Source: Pseudoalteromonas peptidolytica (GTDB taxonomy: Bacteria; Pseudomonadota; Gammaproteobacteria; Enterobacterales; Alteromonadaceae). Taken from it: DNA of 49,660 nt. The stretch is taken from the NCBI RefSeq assembly GCF_012641745.1, contig NZ_WEHZ01000034.1, positions 1 to 49,660 on the forward strand, given 5' to 3'. The position numbers were made by a program, and so were the translations under genes. Below the pieces are notes generated by a model. That model had not been told where the DNA came from, did not search any database, and worked only from the letters and a program-made list of their open reading frames with translations. Below, piece by piece: positions 35,077 to 43,793 of the stretch (the first letter of the stretch is position 1; the number at the start of each line of letters is the position of its first letter).

Positions 35077-36156
35077 TCAATATAGTCCCGTTTCTAGCTC
35101 TGCGACTTCAACTGTAATAGTAAGGCGCTGACCTGCTCTTAACACTTCAAACTCGAGCTCTGTGCCTGGGGCTGTGTTACCTATTCGCTTCAACGTTCTT
35201 TGTGGGTTAGTGACAGACTCCCCACCGACTTTCACCACAATATCATGCTCTTTCATACCAGCTTGCCAAGCAGGTCCCAATGGATCTAATTCACTGACGG
35301 CTAGGCCGATGATTGGTGTGTAAAGGTCGGTGACGCTTTTTCCTGTGCTATCAACAGGTGTACCTCTAAACCCTAGATAACCCCGGATAACTCTACCGTC
35401 CATGATGAGTTTATGCATTACATCCATGGCGAGATCATAAGGGATCGCAAAAGATATGCCTTGAATATCAATATTGAGGCGGGTACGAAACTGCGCTGAG
35501 GTGATCCCAACAAGTGCGCCGTTTGAGTTGACAACCGCTCCTCCTGAATTACCAACATTGATGGCAGCATCCATTTGCAGCAAACTATTAAACTGGCTCT
35601 CTGTAAGCGTTTGTTTGCCGGTCGCACTAATAATCCCTTGTGTAATCGTTTGTCCTATATTGAGCGGGTTACCAATGGCAAGCACGACATCCCCGACCCG
35701 CGGTTGATAGCTCGGGTCGATTGGAATAACGGGAAGGTTTTCACCAGGAATTTTTAGTAGCGCTAAATCCGTAATGGTGTCAAAACCAATAAGTTGAGTA
35801 TCACTGTATTGGCGGCCATCTGGAAGCAATACAATTATCTGATCGGCATTATTCACCACGTGGTAGTTAGTGAGAATATAGCCGTCACGACTCATGATAA
35901 CACCTGAGCCGAGCTCTCGAACCGTGCTTTGGCGTTGATACCTTGGCTGCGTACTAAACCCCTCAGAAAAAATCGTTACCACAGCAGGAGCTGTTTTTTC
36001 AACAGCATCGGCAAAGCTCATATGCTGAGATTTAATACGGGGCGCTTCGAGTGTTGGTAGATTTGCCCTGAGTTCAGGGTTAAACCAAATGATGATGAAC
36101 GCTATCCCAAGTCCAGCTAGTAGAGGTGGAAAAATGAATTTAATTAATTTGAACAC
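35077..36156 (-). CDS. degS: Site-1 envelope-stress protease DegS
   Basis: DegS (359 residues) is an inner-membrane-anchored serine protease that senses misfolded outer-membrane proteins and makes the first cut in RseA, freeing sigma-E. A single N-terminal transmembrane helix (5-25) is followed by a trypsin-like domain with H99 (TNYHVV), D130 (DLALL) and S204 (GNSGGAVV). One PDZ domain follows (about 255-350). One PDZ and a membrane anchor distinguish it from DegQ next door. Confidence 0.95.
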   Translation of the reverse strand: MFKLIKFIFPPLLAGLGIAFIIIWFNPELRANLPTLEAPRIKSQHMSFADAVEKTAPAVVTIFSEGFSTQPRYQRQSTVRELGSGVIMSRDGYILTNYHVVNNADQIIVLLPDGRQYSDTQLIGFDTITDLALLKIPGENLPVIPIDPSYQPRVGDVVLAIGNPLNIGQTITQGIISATGKQTLTESQFNSLLQMDAAINVGNSGGAVVNSNGALVGITSAQFRTRLNIDIQGISFAIPYDLAMDVMHKLIMDGRVIRGYLGFRGTPVDSTGKSVTDLYTPIIGLAVSELDPLGPAWQAGMKEHDIVVKVGGESVTNPQRTLKRIGNTAPGTELEFEVLRAGQRLTITVEVAELETGLY

Positions 36157-36200
36157 GCGTGTTTATATTTATCGTTATCTAATACTGCTAATAATGACAC

Positions 36201-36234
36201 AAAAAAAAACACAGCGACAAGCTTCGCTGTGTTT
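36201..36234 (-). terminator. Terminator after degQ
   Basis: Read on the minus strand, an 11-bp stem (AAACACAGCGA / TCGCTGTGTTT on the plus strand, 6-nt loop) is followed by a T tract (plus-strand A run 36201-36206). It separates degQ from degS, so degS probably has its own promoter in the remaining 40 bases or depends on readthrough. Confidence 0.85.
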
Positions 36235-36259
36235 CATTTTTTAATATTGGGTCAACGTG

Positions 36260-37612
36260 TTACTGAATTAGGTAGAATACGGTTTCACGACCGCGTTTGA
36301 TCCCAAGTACAATATTGCCTCTGATCCCATCAATTAGTTTGGACATCTCTTTGACACTGGTGACACGCTTGCGATTCACTTGCATGATCACATCACCTTC
36401 CTCGAGACCGACGCGAGCCGCAGGAGAGCGAGGTTCAACTGAAGTAATTACGACTCCTTCATTACCATCACGCTCGCCACTTTCAAGCACGGCACCACGA
36501 AGGTTTGGATGCACATCTTCAGCATTGGCTTGCTCTTCTTGTTTGCCGCCAAGTTCTACGTCAATAAATTTGGTTCTGCCATCTCGATAAACGCCCAGCC
36601 TGACTTCTCGGCCTTCACCTAAAGTGGCAACCTTGCTAGCAAGCTCTGCCATGCTTTCGACTTCATCACCATTGAGGCTGACAATTACATCATTGGCTTT
36701 TAGTCCTGCTTTATCTGCAGCTGAATCTTCAACAACGCGCATTACGTAAGCACCGCGCTTAACATCAAAGCCTTGTGCTTTAGCAAGACCTGCATCAAGA
36801 GTACGACCATGGATCCCTAAAGAGCCGCGACGCACTTCGCCGTATTCAATGATTTGATCGACTAGGCTTTTCATCATATTTGATGGGATAGCAAAGCCAA
36901 TACCTACGTTCCCACCGGATGCGCCAAGAATAGCGGTATTAATACCAATTAGCTCGCCATTGAGGTTAACAAGCGCTCCCCCAGAGTTACCTTGGTTGAT
37001 AGCAGCGTCGGTTTGAATAAAGTCTTCATAGCCTTCTATATTCAAGCCACTTCGGCCAAGTGCGCTGATGATACCTGAGGTTACTGTGTGGCTTAAGCCA
37101 AATGGATTACCTATTGCTACCGAAAAGTCGCCCACTCTTAATCTGTCTGAGTCCGCCAACTTAACTTCTGTAAGGTCTTCACCATCGATCTGCAACAACG
37201 CGATATCAGATTCTGCATCGCTACCAATGAGCTTTGCTTCAAATTCTCTGCCATCTTTTAAAGTTACCAGCATTTCGTCGGCATCATCAATTACATGGTT
37301 ATTAGTAACCACGTATCCTTTATTTGCGTCAATGATGACACCCGAACCTAATCCACTGAAAGGTCGCTTTTGGCTGCGAGGTTGGGGTTGACCGAAGAAA
37401 AAGTCAAATGGGTCAACACGGCGGCGCACCTCTTTTGCACCTTTTACTTGAATACTAACAACACCCGGCGCGACCTTTTCCAACATAGGTGCAAGTGTCG
37501 GTAATTGTTGACCATCAACGGCAACAGGAAGTTTGGCCACGCTCTGTTGTGGTATTAACAACAGGCTTGAAGAAAGTAAAGCGGCCGATAACAAAGATAA
37601 ATTAAATTTCAT
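36260..37612 (-). CDS. degQ: Periplasmic serine endoprotease DegQ/DegP family
   Basis: This 450-residue HtrA protease has a signal peptide (1-26, cleaved near SVAKLP), a trypsin-like domain with H106 (NNHVID), D136 (DIALL) and S210 (GNSGGALV), and two PDZ domains (about 260-350 and 370-450). It degrades and chaperones misfolded envelope proteins. Two PDZ domains, length and adjacency to degS fit DegQ better than DegP. It is separated from degS by a terminator and from zapG by 110 bases. Confidence 0.94.
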   Translation of the reverse strand: MKFNLSLLSAALLSSSLLLIPQQSVAKLPVAVDGQQLPTLAPMLEKVAPGVVSIQVKGAKEVRRRVDPFDFFFGQPQPRSQKRPFSGLGSGVIIDANKGYVVTNNHVIDDADEMLVTLKDGREFEAKLIGSDAESDIALLQIDGEDLTEVKLADSDRLRVGDFSVAIGNPFGLSHTVTSGIISALGRSGLNIEGYEDFIQTDAAINQGNSGGALVNLNGELIGINTAILGASGGNVGIGFAIPSNMMKSLVDQIIEYGEVRRGSLGIHGRTLDAGLAKAQGFDVKRGAYVMRVVEDSAADKAGLKANDVIVSLNGDEVESMAELASKVATLGEGREVRLGVYRDGRTKFIDVELGGKQEEQANAEDVHPNLRGAVLESGERDGNEGVVITSVEPRSPAARVGLEEGDVIMQVNRKRVTSVKEMSKLIDGIRGNIVLGIKRGRETVFYLIQ

Positions 37613-37722
37613 AGTCGTGAAGTACTCCGCTATTAGCGTTTATATAGTTCGTAAGGGGCTGCTAACTAGCCCCTAGAATCAATAACTTCTTTTAAAGACT
37701 ATGGGGTCTACAAAAAGTTTCA

Positions 37723-38178
37723 TCAAGAGGCTTTAATTTGCTCACTTTCTTTTTTTTGACCAGAAAATAACCCAGTTTCGCCCTCTGCGTAGTCACTAGG
37801 AGGTACTTCAAAGCTCGGATCTTGCTTACGTCGTCTTTCTGGGCGAGCTTGAAGAGAAGCTTGTAATTGCTCAGTAGTTTCCTTTGAGAAAAATGGATCA
37901 GCAGGATGAGAAGGGCGTTCTTGCGTTAGTAGCTGATTGGTCTCTTCAACATGAGTTAGCAGTTGTTGGTAACTGTCTTGCATTCTGTTCACTAGCTTTT
38001 TAGTGCTAGCTAAGTGGTCAGAAACATCCTGTCGATATTGCTCCAAGTCATGTTTTGCTTGCTGTGCTTGCACTTCTAACTCGTCATGCTTGAATTGTTT
38101 CTTAGTGACAAAACCACCAAGAAAAAATGCAGCCACGGCAACAATGATCAGTAATCCAAGCCAAGTAACGGTAGTCAT
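37723..38178 (-). CDS. zapG: Z-ring-associated protein ZapG (YhcB, DUF1043)
   Basis: This 151-residue protein belongs to the YhcB family, which has been linked to division and envelope synthesis in E. coli. An N-terminal helix (LGLLIIVAVAAFFLGGFV) is followed by a long coiled coil (about 30-85) and a polar Pro-rich tail. ATG 38178 is chosen: AGGGAGAAACC lies just upstream, and the longer frame to 38274 lacks a plausible signal. It is divergent from zapE, the same neighbourhood as in E. coli (yhcB-yhcM). Confidence 0.88.
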   Translation of the reverse strand: MTTVTWLGLLIIVAVAAFFLGGFVTKKQFKHDELEVQAQQAKHDLEQYRQDVSDHLASTKKLVNRMQDSYQQLLTHVEETNQLLTQERPSHPADPFFSKETTEQLQASLQARPERRRKQDPSFEVPPSDYAEGETGLFSGQKKESEQIKAS

Positions 38179-38300
38179 AGGTTTCTCCCTGTATGCCCTA
38201 AGGCAAATAAAAATAAAAACTCTGATAGAGTTAAATATACGCTGTGAATGCAGTCGTGTTAATATAACCCACAAACAAATCGTAAAAAATATTTAAGTCG

Positions 38301-39389
38301 ATGACGCCTTGGGAAAAATATCAGCAAGATCTACAACGTGATGATTTTCAATATGACAGTGCACAGGAAAATGCGGTAAGGCATTTACAGCGCTTATACG
38401 ATGATCTTATCAATCAGCCAGTGGTCAAGCAGAGTTTCTTCTCGCGCCTGTTTGGCAAAGCTGAGCAACCAAAAGTGAAGGGCTTGTACTTTTGGGGAGG
38501 CGTTGGGCGAGGCAAAACATACCTTGTCGATACTTTTTATGACGCATTGCCAACAGAGCGTAAAATGCGCGTGCACTTCCACCGTTTTATGCATCGTGTA
38601 CATAACGAGTTAAAAAAGCTCAAAGATGTTAAAAACCCACTTGAAAGTATCGCTGATACTTTTAAGGCAGAAACCGACATAATCTGTTTCGATGAGTTTT
38701 TTGTTCAAGATATAACAGACGCTATGTTGTTAGGTGGTTTGATGGAAGCCTTGTTCGAGCGAGGCATTGTATTGGTTGCGACTTCGAATATCATTCCTGA
38801 TGAGTTATATCGAAATGGACTGCAACGAGCACGATTCTTACCTGCAATTGCTTTGGTAAAGGCAAACACTGAAGTCGTTAACGTAGATTCTGGTATTGAT
38901 TATCGATTGCGCACTTTGGAGCAAGCTGAAATATTCCACAGCCCGTTAGATGCGCAAGCAGATAAAAATTTATTTGAGTATTTCAGTAAATTATCACCTG
39001 AGCCGGGCCAAGAAAACCAAGCGATAGAAATTGAAGGGCGAATGATCCAAACTCGTATGGTCTCAGATTGTATCGTGATGTTTGACTTTTCGGCACTCTG
39101 CGAAACGGCGCGCTCCCAAGTTGACTATATGGAAATCAGCCGCTTATACAACACAGTGATTTTGTCTAATGTGAAGCAAATGGGGCAGCAAAACGATGAT
39201 GCAGCGCGGCGTTTTATTGCTTTAGTCGATGAGTTTTATGAGCGCAATGTGACGCTTATCATCTCTGCTGCTGCACCGATCACAGAGTTATACAGCGAGG
39301 GTACACTCACATTTGAATTCAAACGCTGTGTTAGTCGATTGCAAGAGATGCAGTCGCATGAGTACCTTGCGAGAGAACACTTAGCTTAA
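38301..39389 (+). CDS. zapE: Cell division ATPase ZapE (AFG1-like)
   Basis: ZapE (362 residues) is an AFG1/LACE1-type ATPase that acts on the Z ring in E. coli. Walker A is GGVGRGKT (66-73), and Walker B is IICFDEFFVQDITDAM. VHFHRFMHRVHNEL and GLQRARFLPAI are family signatures. It is monocistronic and divergent from zapG. Confidence 0.95.
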   Translation: MTPWEKYQQDLQRDDFQYDSAQENAVRHLQRLYDDLINQPVVKQSFFSRLFGKAEQPKVKGLYFWGGVGRGKTYLVDTFYDALPTERKMRVHFHRFMHRVHNELKKLKDVKNPLESIADTFKAETDIICFDEFFVQDITDAMLLGGLMEALFERGIVLVATSNIIPDELYRNGLQRARFLPAIALVKANTEVVNVDSGIDYRLRTLEQAEIFHSPLDAQADKNLFEYFSKLSPEPGQENQAIEIEGRMIQTRMVSDCIVMFDFSALCETARSQVDYMEISRLYNTVILSNVKQMGQQNDDAARRFIALVDEFYERNVTLIISAAAPITELYSEGTLTFEFKRCVSRLQEMQSHEYLAREHLA

Positions 39390-39739
39390 GGTGTGCATTT
39401 TTTTATGTTGCAGCGCTGTGTGGGGTGTCAGTTGAAAGGCACTGTAAACGCAGCTTGCAGCATACCCGCAACGTCGCACTGACGGATTTTTCGTCTTTTT
39501 GATTTTTTTCAAAATTCTTGAGATTTTCTTGTAGAAAAAAACATCAAGCGCTGGTTTTCACCCAGAAGGCTTGCTATAATCCGCGGCCTGCCACGTTGCG
39601 TTCTATTGCCCTCGTCGGCTTAGCCACTGACTTGAGCGGCAAAAAAGTCTTCAACTCGAAGGGGTTAAAGCAAATACAAGTAGAGCGGTAGTCCAAGGAC
39701 TGCCTGTGGTTTTAAAATTGAAAACTTTGGATTTTTATA
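39390..39739 (+). promoter_or_regulatory. Upstream region and long leader of rplM-rpsI
   Basis: No coding frame is seen in these 350 bases. The promoter is at about 39552-39580, and the transcribed leader would be about 150 nt. The leader has a strong small hairpin at 39687-39704 (GGTAGTCC / GGACTGCC, one G-U) and an A/T-rich end before the rplM ATG. In E. coli rplM-rpsI is autogenously controlled by L13 through its leader; a similar mechanism here is inference. Confidence 0.55.
39552..39580 (+). promoter_or_regulatory. Extended -10 promoter of rplM-rpsI with GC-rich discriminator
   Basis: TATAAT at 39575-39580 is preceded by TGC (extended -10) and followed by CCGCGGCC. A GC-rich discriminator like this is typical of stringently controlled ribosomal promoters. 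The -35 region (TGGTTT at 17 bases) is poor. Confidence 0.7.
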
Positions 39740-40168
39740 ATGAAAACGTTTGTTGCTAAACCAGAAACTGTAAAACGTGACTGGTACGTAGTTGACGCTG
39801 AAGGTAAAACTTTAGGTCGCATCGCTACTGAAATCGCTCGTCGCCTTCGCGGTAAGCATAAAGCTGAGTACACTCCACATGTTGATACTGGTGACTACAT
39901 CATCGTAATCAACGCTGAGAAAGTTACTGTAACTGGTAACAAAACTCAGGACAAAATGTACTATGCTCACTCTGGTTACCCAGGTGGCCTTAAGTCTATC
40001 AACTTTGAGAAACTTCAAGCTAAAAAGCCTGAAATGATCATCGAGAAAGCGGTTAAAGGCATGTTACCTCGCGGTCCTCTAGGTCGTGAAATGTTCCGTA
40101 AACTTAAAGTTTACGCTGGTAACGAGCACAACCACGCTGCACAGCAGCCTCAGGTTCTAGACATTTAA
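39740..40168 (+). CDS. rplM: 50S ribosomal protein L13
   Basis: L13 (142 residues, same length as E. coli) is an early-assembling large-subunit protein. The start MKTFVAKPETVKRDWYVVDA, then GKTLGRIATEIARRLRGKHK and KGMLPRGPLGREMFRKLKVYAG are diagnostic. Codon use is strongly biased to highly expressed codons. rpsI follows after 11 bases with AAGGAG. Confidence 0.99.
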   Translation: MKTFVAKPETVKRDWYVVDAEGKTLGRIATEIARRLRGKHKAEYTPHVDTGDYIIVINAEKVTVTGNKTQDKMYYAHSGYPGGLKSINFEKLQAKKPEMIIEKAVKGMLPRGPLGREMFRKLKVYAGNEHNHAAQQPQVLDI

Positions 40169-40179
40169 GGAGCACTATC

Positions 40180-40569
40180 ATGGCAAATCAATACTACGGT
40201 ACAGGTCGTCGTAAAAGTTCAAGTGCTCGCGTATTCCTACGCCCAGGCACTGGCAACATCGTAATCAATAAGCGCTCTTTAGAAGAGTTCTTCGGTCGTG
40301 AAACTTCTCGCATGGTTGTTCGTCAGCCTCTAGAGTTAGTTGAAATGACAGAAAAGTTTGACTTATACATCACTGTTGCAGGTGGTGGTACAACTGGTCA
40401 AGCGGGTGCTATCCGTCACGGTATCACACGTGCACTAATGGAGTTTGACGAGTCTCTACGTCCAACTCTACGTAAAGCTGGCTTTGTTACTCGTGATGCT
40501 CGTAAAGTTGAGCGTAAGAAAGTTGGTCTTAAGAAAGCACGTAAGAAGACACAGTTCTCAAAGCGTTAA
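40180..40569 (+). CDS. rpsI: 30S ribosomal protein S9
   Basis: S9 (129 residues) binds 16S rRNA near the P site; its C-terminal tail reaches the anticodon loop of P-site tRNA. YGTGRRKSSSARVFLRPG opens the protein and the tail ends KARKKTQFSKR, with the conserved terminal Lys-Arg. It is co-transcribed with rplM. Confidence 0.99.
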   Translation: MANQYYGTGRRKSSSARVFLRPGTGNIVINKRSLEEFFGRETSRMVVRQPLELVEMTEKFDLYITVAGGGTTGQAGAIRHGITRALMEFDESLRPTLRKAGFVTRDARKVERKKVGLKKARKKTQFSKR

Positions 40570-40590
40570 TTTATTACGTTTCAAGAATTC

Positions 40591-40616
40591 AAAAACCCAG
40601 CTTATGCTGGGTTTTT
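40591..40616 (+). terminator. Terminator after rpsI
   Basis: The stem AAAAACCCAGC / GCTGGGTTTTT with a TTAT loop is followed by more Ts. It is a textbook intrinsic terminator. Confidence 0.95.
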
Positions 40617-41071
40617 TGTTTTCTATGCTCTCAATACTCACATCAAAGTGAGCACTGTTACAAAATTCCGCTTAATTTTGCCTAAAAATATCGTGTCAGA
40701 TTAAAAAAGTTCAATAAATATAATAATTAGTGCAAATCGAACGGTAACTTGACGGTTTTTTTTGCTACAATTGGCGGAGCAAGTAGAAAGACCTGAGATC
40801 CAGTCATGCGATTTGGTGCGTATCCTTAGTCGGGGGTTGATCTTAGTCAGTATATTGTTGTGTCAGATGCGATATTATAAATACGCGGTTCCATGCTCGA
40901 AGTAATCATAGATGACTTTCTTCCGGTTTATTCGGGCATGGATCTGGAATAACCTTGTTTTAATCAAGGTATTTATTTATGATCGCGTCTATTTTGTAAT
41001 TTCTTAAATTAACCTGCTGTAACTGATGTTCTCAATATAGCAAGTGTTGGGAATCAAGTGGAGATAAGTGG
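40617..41071 (+). promoter_or_regulatory. Long upstream and leader region of petABC
   Basis: No convincing coding frame was found in these 455 bases. An extended -10 (TGCTACAAT, 40763-40771) would start a leader of about 295 nt. Within it are a long-range stem CCATGCTCG (40891-40899) / CGGGCATGG (40933-40941, one G-U) and a smaller hairpin ACCTTG / CAAGGT (40952-40970) followed by an AT-rich run. Both could fold as a regulatory leader or belong to a small RNA. I do not recognise a known riboswitch. Confidence 0.4.
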
Positions 41072-41662
41072 ATGAGCAATGCGCCTGTAGACAACAGCCG
41101 ACGTCGCTTTTTAACTATCGCTACCTCTGTTGTAGGTGGCGTTGGTGCGGTTGGAGCTGCTGTTCCTTTTATTGCGTCCTGGAATCCAAGTGAGCGAGCT
41201 AAATCTGCAGGTGCGCCTGTAGAAGTAGATATCAGCAAGCTTGAGTCTGGACAACTTATTCGTGTTGAGTGGCGAGGCAAACCAGTTTGGATTGTTAATC
41301 GTACACCAAAAATGCTAGAACAAATGAAGCAACACGAAGGTAATCTTCGTGATCCTAACTCAGAAGAGCCACAACAGTTGGCATCAGCTCAGAACGGGTA
41401 TCGTTCTAAGCGACCTGAAATCTTCGTTGCGGTTGGGATTTGTACTCACTTGGGATGTTCACCAACCTTCTTAAATGGTAGTTTTGGTGAGTTAGTTGAA
41501 GGTACTGATAGTGGCTTCTTCTGTCCATGTCATGGTTCAAGATTTGATATGGCAGGGCGCGTATTCCAAAACGTACCTGCACCTCTAAACTTAGAAATCC
41601 CTCCGTATACCTTTATTGACGACACTACCATTTTGGTAGGTGAAGAAGAAGGGGTTGCATAA
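41072..41662 (+). CDS. petA: Ubiquinol-cytochrome c reductase Rieske iron-sulfur subunit
   Basis: This 196-residue subunit of the cytochrome bc1 complex passes electrons from ubiquinol to cytochrome c1. A twin-arginine motif (SRRRFLTIAT, from residue 9) and a hydrophobic helix anchor the N-terminus. The [2Fe-2S] ligands are C124 and H126 (CTHLGC) and C151 and H154 (CPCHGS), with C129 and C153 for the stabilising disulfide. The stop overlaps the petB start (TAATG). Confidence 0.97.
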   Translation: MSNAPVDNSRRRFLTIATSVVGGVGAVGAAVPFIASWNPSERAKSAGAPVEVDISKLESGQLIRVEWRGKPVWIVNRTPKMLEQMKQHEGNLRDPNSEEPQQLASAQNGYRSKRPEIFVAVGICTHLGCSPTFLNGSFGELVEGTDSGFFCPCHGSRFDMAGRVFQNVPAPLNLEIPPYTFIDDTTILVGEEEGVA

Positions 41663-42963
41663 TGTCTGGTCAAGTAGATAAAGCTGCAAATACGGGTGTT
41701 GTTGGTAAAGTTGTGGATTGGATTGACGATCGTATTCCTATGACTCGCGTCTGGAATATGCACATCGCACAGTACCCAGCACCAAAAAACTTTAACTTTT
41801 GGTACTTATTTGGCTCGCTTGCCATTCTAGTACTAGTAAACCAGATTGTTACTGGTATCTGGCTAACCATGAGCTACGTACCTTCAGCCGAAGGTGCGTT
41901 CGCGTCTGTTGAATACATCATGCGTGATGTTGAATACGGTTGGTTATTGCGTTACTTACATTCTACCGGTGCATCCGCTTTCTTTGTGGTGGTTTATCTC
42001 CACATGTTCCGAGGCATGATTTACGGTTCCTACCAAAAACCACGTGAACTACTGTGGTTGTTTGGTATGTTTATTTTCCTTGCACTAATGGCTGAAGCTT
42101 TCATGGGTTACTTATTACCATGGGGTCAGATGTCATTCTGGGGTGCTCAGGTAATTATTTCACTATTCGGTGCTATCCCAGTAATTGGTGAAGATTTAAC
42201 ACAGTGGATCCGTGGTGACTACGTAATTTCAGGTGCGACACTAAACCGTTTCTTTGCATTACATGTAATCGCACTTCCTCTGGTATTGGTTATCTTAGTA
42301 TTCTTGCATATCGTAGCATTGCATGAAGTTGGCTCTAACAACCCTGATGGCGTTGAGATCAAGCGCAAGAAAGGTTCAGTAGCTGAAGAAGACAAGCCTA
42401 AGTTCAAGTTCCACGAGTACTACACAAGTAAGAAAGATATTGTGGATGCAATTCCGTTCCACCCTTACTACACAGTAAAAGATGTGCTGGGTGTTGCTGG
42501 TTTCTTAATTTTGTTCTGTGCTGTTGTATTCTTTGCTCCAGAGATGAAAGGTTTCTTCCTTGAAGCGCCAAACTTTGAAGCTGCGAACCCGCTTAAGACA
42601 CCTGAGCATATTTTCCCAGTATGGTACTTCACACCATTCTATGCGATTCTACGTGCAATTCCTGATAAATTATTAGGGGTAGCGGCGATGGGTGCATCGA
42701 TCGTAGTGTTAGCGTTGCTACCGTGGATTGACCGTGGTTCAGTTCGCTCAATTCGCTACCGCTGTGGTTTCCATAAAGTGAACATCGCACAGTTTGTTGT
42801 TACCTTCTTAATCCTAGGTTGGGCAGGTGCAACACCGCAGACAACGTTCTCGACAATTTTGTCGCAGATCTGTACTGTGACGTATTTCATGTTCTTCGTT
42901 TTACTATTCGTGTACTCGAAGAATGAAACAACGAAGCCACTACCAACGAGGTTGACGAAATGA
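41662..42963 (+). CDS. petB: Ubiquinol-cytochrome c reductase cytochrome b
   Basis: Cytochrome b (433 residues) carries the two b hemes and both quinone sites of bc1. It has eight or so helices. LHSTGASAFFVVVYLHMFRG and FALHVIALPLVLVILVFLHI (positions about 41960-42310) hold the paired heme histidines, and the Qo-site motif is in PEHIFPVWYF (PVWY variant of PEWY). It is overlapped by petC (ATGA). Confidence 0.97.
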   Translation: MSGQVDKAANTGVVGKVVDWIDDRIPMTRVWNMHIAQYPAPKNFNFWYLFGSLAILVLVNQIVTGIWLTMSYVPSAEGAFASVEYIMRDVEYGWLLRYLHSTGASAFFVVVYLHMFRGMIYGSYQKPRELLWLFGMFIFLALMAEAFMGYLLPWGQMSFWGAQVIISLFGAIPVIGEDLTQWIRGDYVISGATLNRFFALHVIALPLVLVILVFLHIVALHEVGSNNPDGVEIKRKKGSVAEEDKPKFKFHEYYTSKKDIVDAIPFHPYYTVKDVLGVAGFLILFCAVVFFAPEMKGFFLEAPNFEAANPLKTPEHIFPVWYFTPFYAILRAIPDKLLGVAAMGASIVVLALLPWIDRGSVRSIRYRCGFHKVNIAQFVVTFLILGWAGATPQTTFSTILSQICTVTYFMFFVLLFVYSKNETTKPLPTRLTK

Positions 42964-43697
42964 TGAAAAAGCTAGTAATCGGTTTATTCGCATTGTTGCC
43001 AACACTATCGATGGCAGCTGGCCCGTCAGTACCGCTGATGGAAGCAAATAATGATTTAACTGATAACGCATCTTTGCAGCGTGGCGCTAAGCTATTTATG
43101 AACTACTGCTTAGGCTGTCACCAAATGCAGTATCAGCGTTATGAGCGTACTTTCAGAGATATTGGTATTCCAACCGAAATTGGTAAAGAAACCCTTATCT
43201 TTGATGGTTCAAAAGTGGGTAGCCACATATTGAACGCAATGGATCAGGATGACGCCGCTAAGTGGTTTGGTGCTCCTCCTCCAGACTTAACGCTTATCTC
43301 TCGCGTTAAGTCACCGGACTATATCTATACTTACTTGAAGTCATTCTACAAAGATGATTCTCGCCCATTTGGCGTAAACAATGTTGTTTTCCCACTGGTG
43401 GGGATGCCTCACGTATTACAAGAGTTACAGGGTTTACCAACTCCTATCACTGAAGAAGTGGAAGAAAATGGTCAGACAGTAACTAAAGTGGTTGGCGTAG
43501 AGACTGATGGTACTGGTGAGATGAGTGTTGATGAATACGATCAAGCAGCTCGAGATATTACAAACTTCTTAGCGTATGTTGGTGAGCCATCTCGCCTACA
43601 GTCAGAAGCGCTAGGTATCAAAGTAATTGGCTTCTTGGTTATCTTCTTCATTTTGGCATTCTTCTTGAAGAAAGAATACTGGAGAGATGTTCATTAA
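42960..43697 (+). CDS. petC: Ubiquinol-cytochrome c reductase cytochrome c1
   Basis: Cytochrome c1 (245 residues) accepts electrons from the Rieske protein. It has a signal peptide (1-19), the covalent heme motif CLGCH at 50-54 and a C-terminal membrane anchor (IKVIGFLVIFFILAFFLKKE). DEYDQAARDITNFLAYVGEP is a family signature. It ends the petABC operon. Confidence 0.96.
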   Translation: MMKKLVIGLFALLPTLSMAAGPSVPLMEANNDLTDNASLQRGAKLFMNYCLGCHQMQYQRYERTFRDIGIPTEIGKETLIFDGSKVGSHILNAMDQDDAAKWFGAPPPDLTLISRVKSPDYIYTYLKSFYKDDSRPFGVNNVVFPLVGMPHVLQELQGLPTPITEEVEENGQTVTKVVGVETDGTGEMSVDEYDQAARDITNFLAYVGEPSRLQSEALGIKVIGFLVIFFILAFFLKKEYWRDVH

Positions 43698-43726
43698 TTT
43701 GAATATTCAAAGGTAGTTTTTGCAAT

Positions 43727-43745
43727 AGGGGCGTTCGCCCCTTTT
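43727..43745 (+). terminator. Terminator after petC
   Basis: The stem AGGGGCG / CGCCCCT with a TT loop is followed by TTT. It separates petABC from sspAB. Confidence 0.8.
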
Positions 43746-43793
43746 GCTGTTTAAAGTGATTTAATTACTTTTAGTTTTTTAATGGAGGTAGGC

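Noticed and set aside
37655..37673. GGGGCT / AGCCCC hairpin as the zapG terminator
   Set aside because: It lies in the degQ-zapG interval but has no T tract on the minus strand, and the stem is only six base pairs.
40749..40771. TTGACG and TACAAT as a paired -35/-10 promoter
   Set aside because: The spacing is only 11 bases. The TACAAT is kept as an extended -10 instead.
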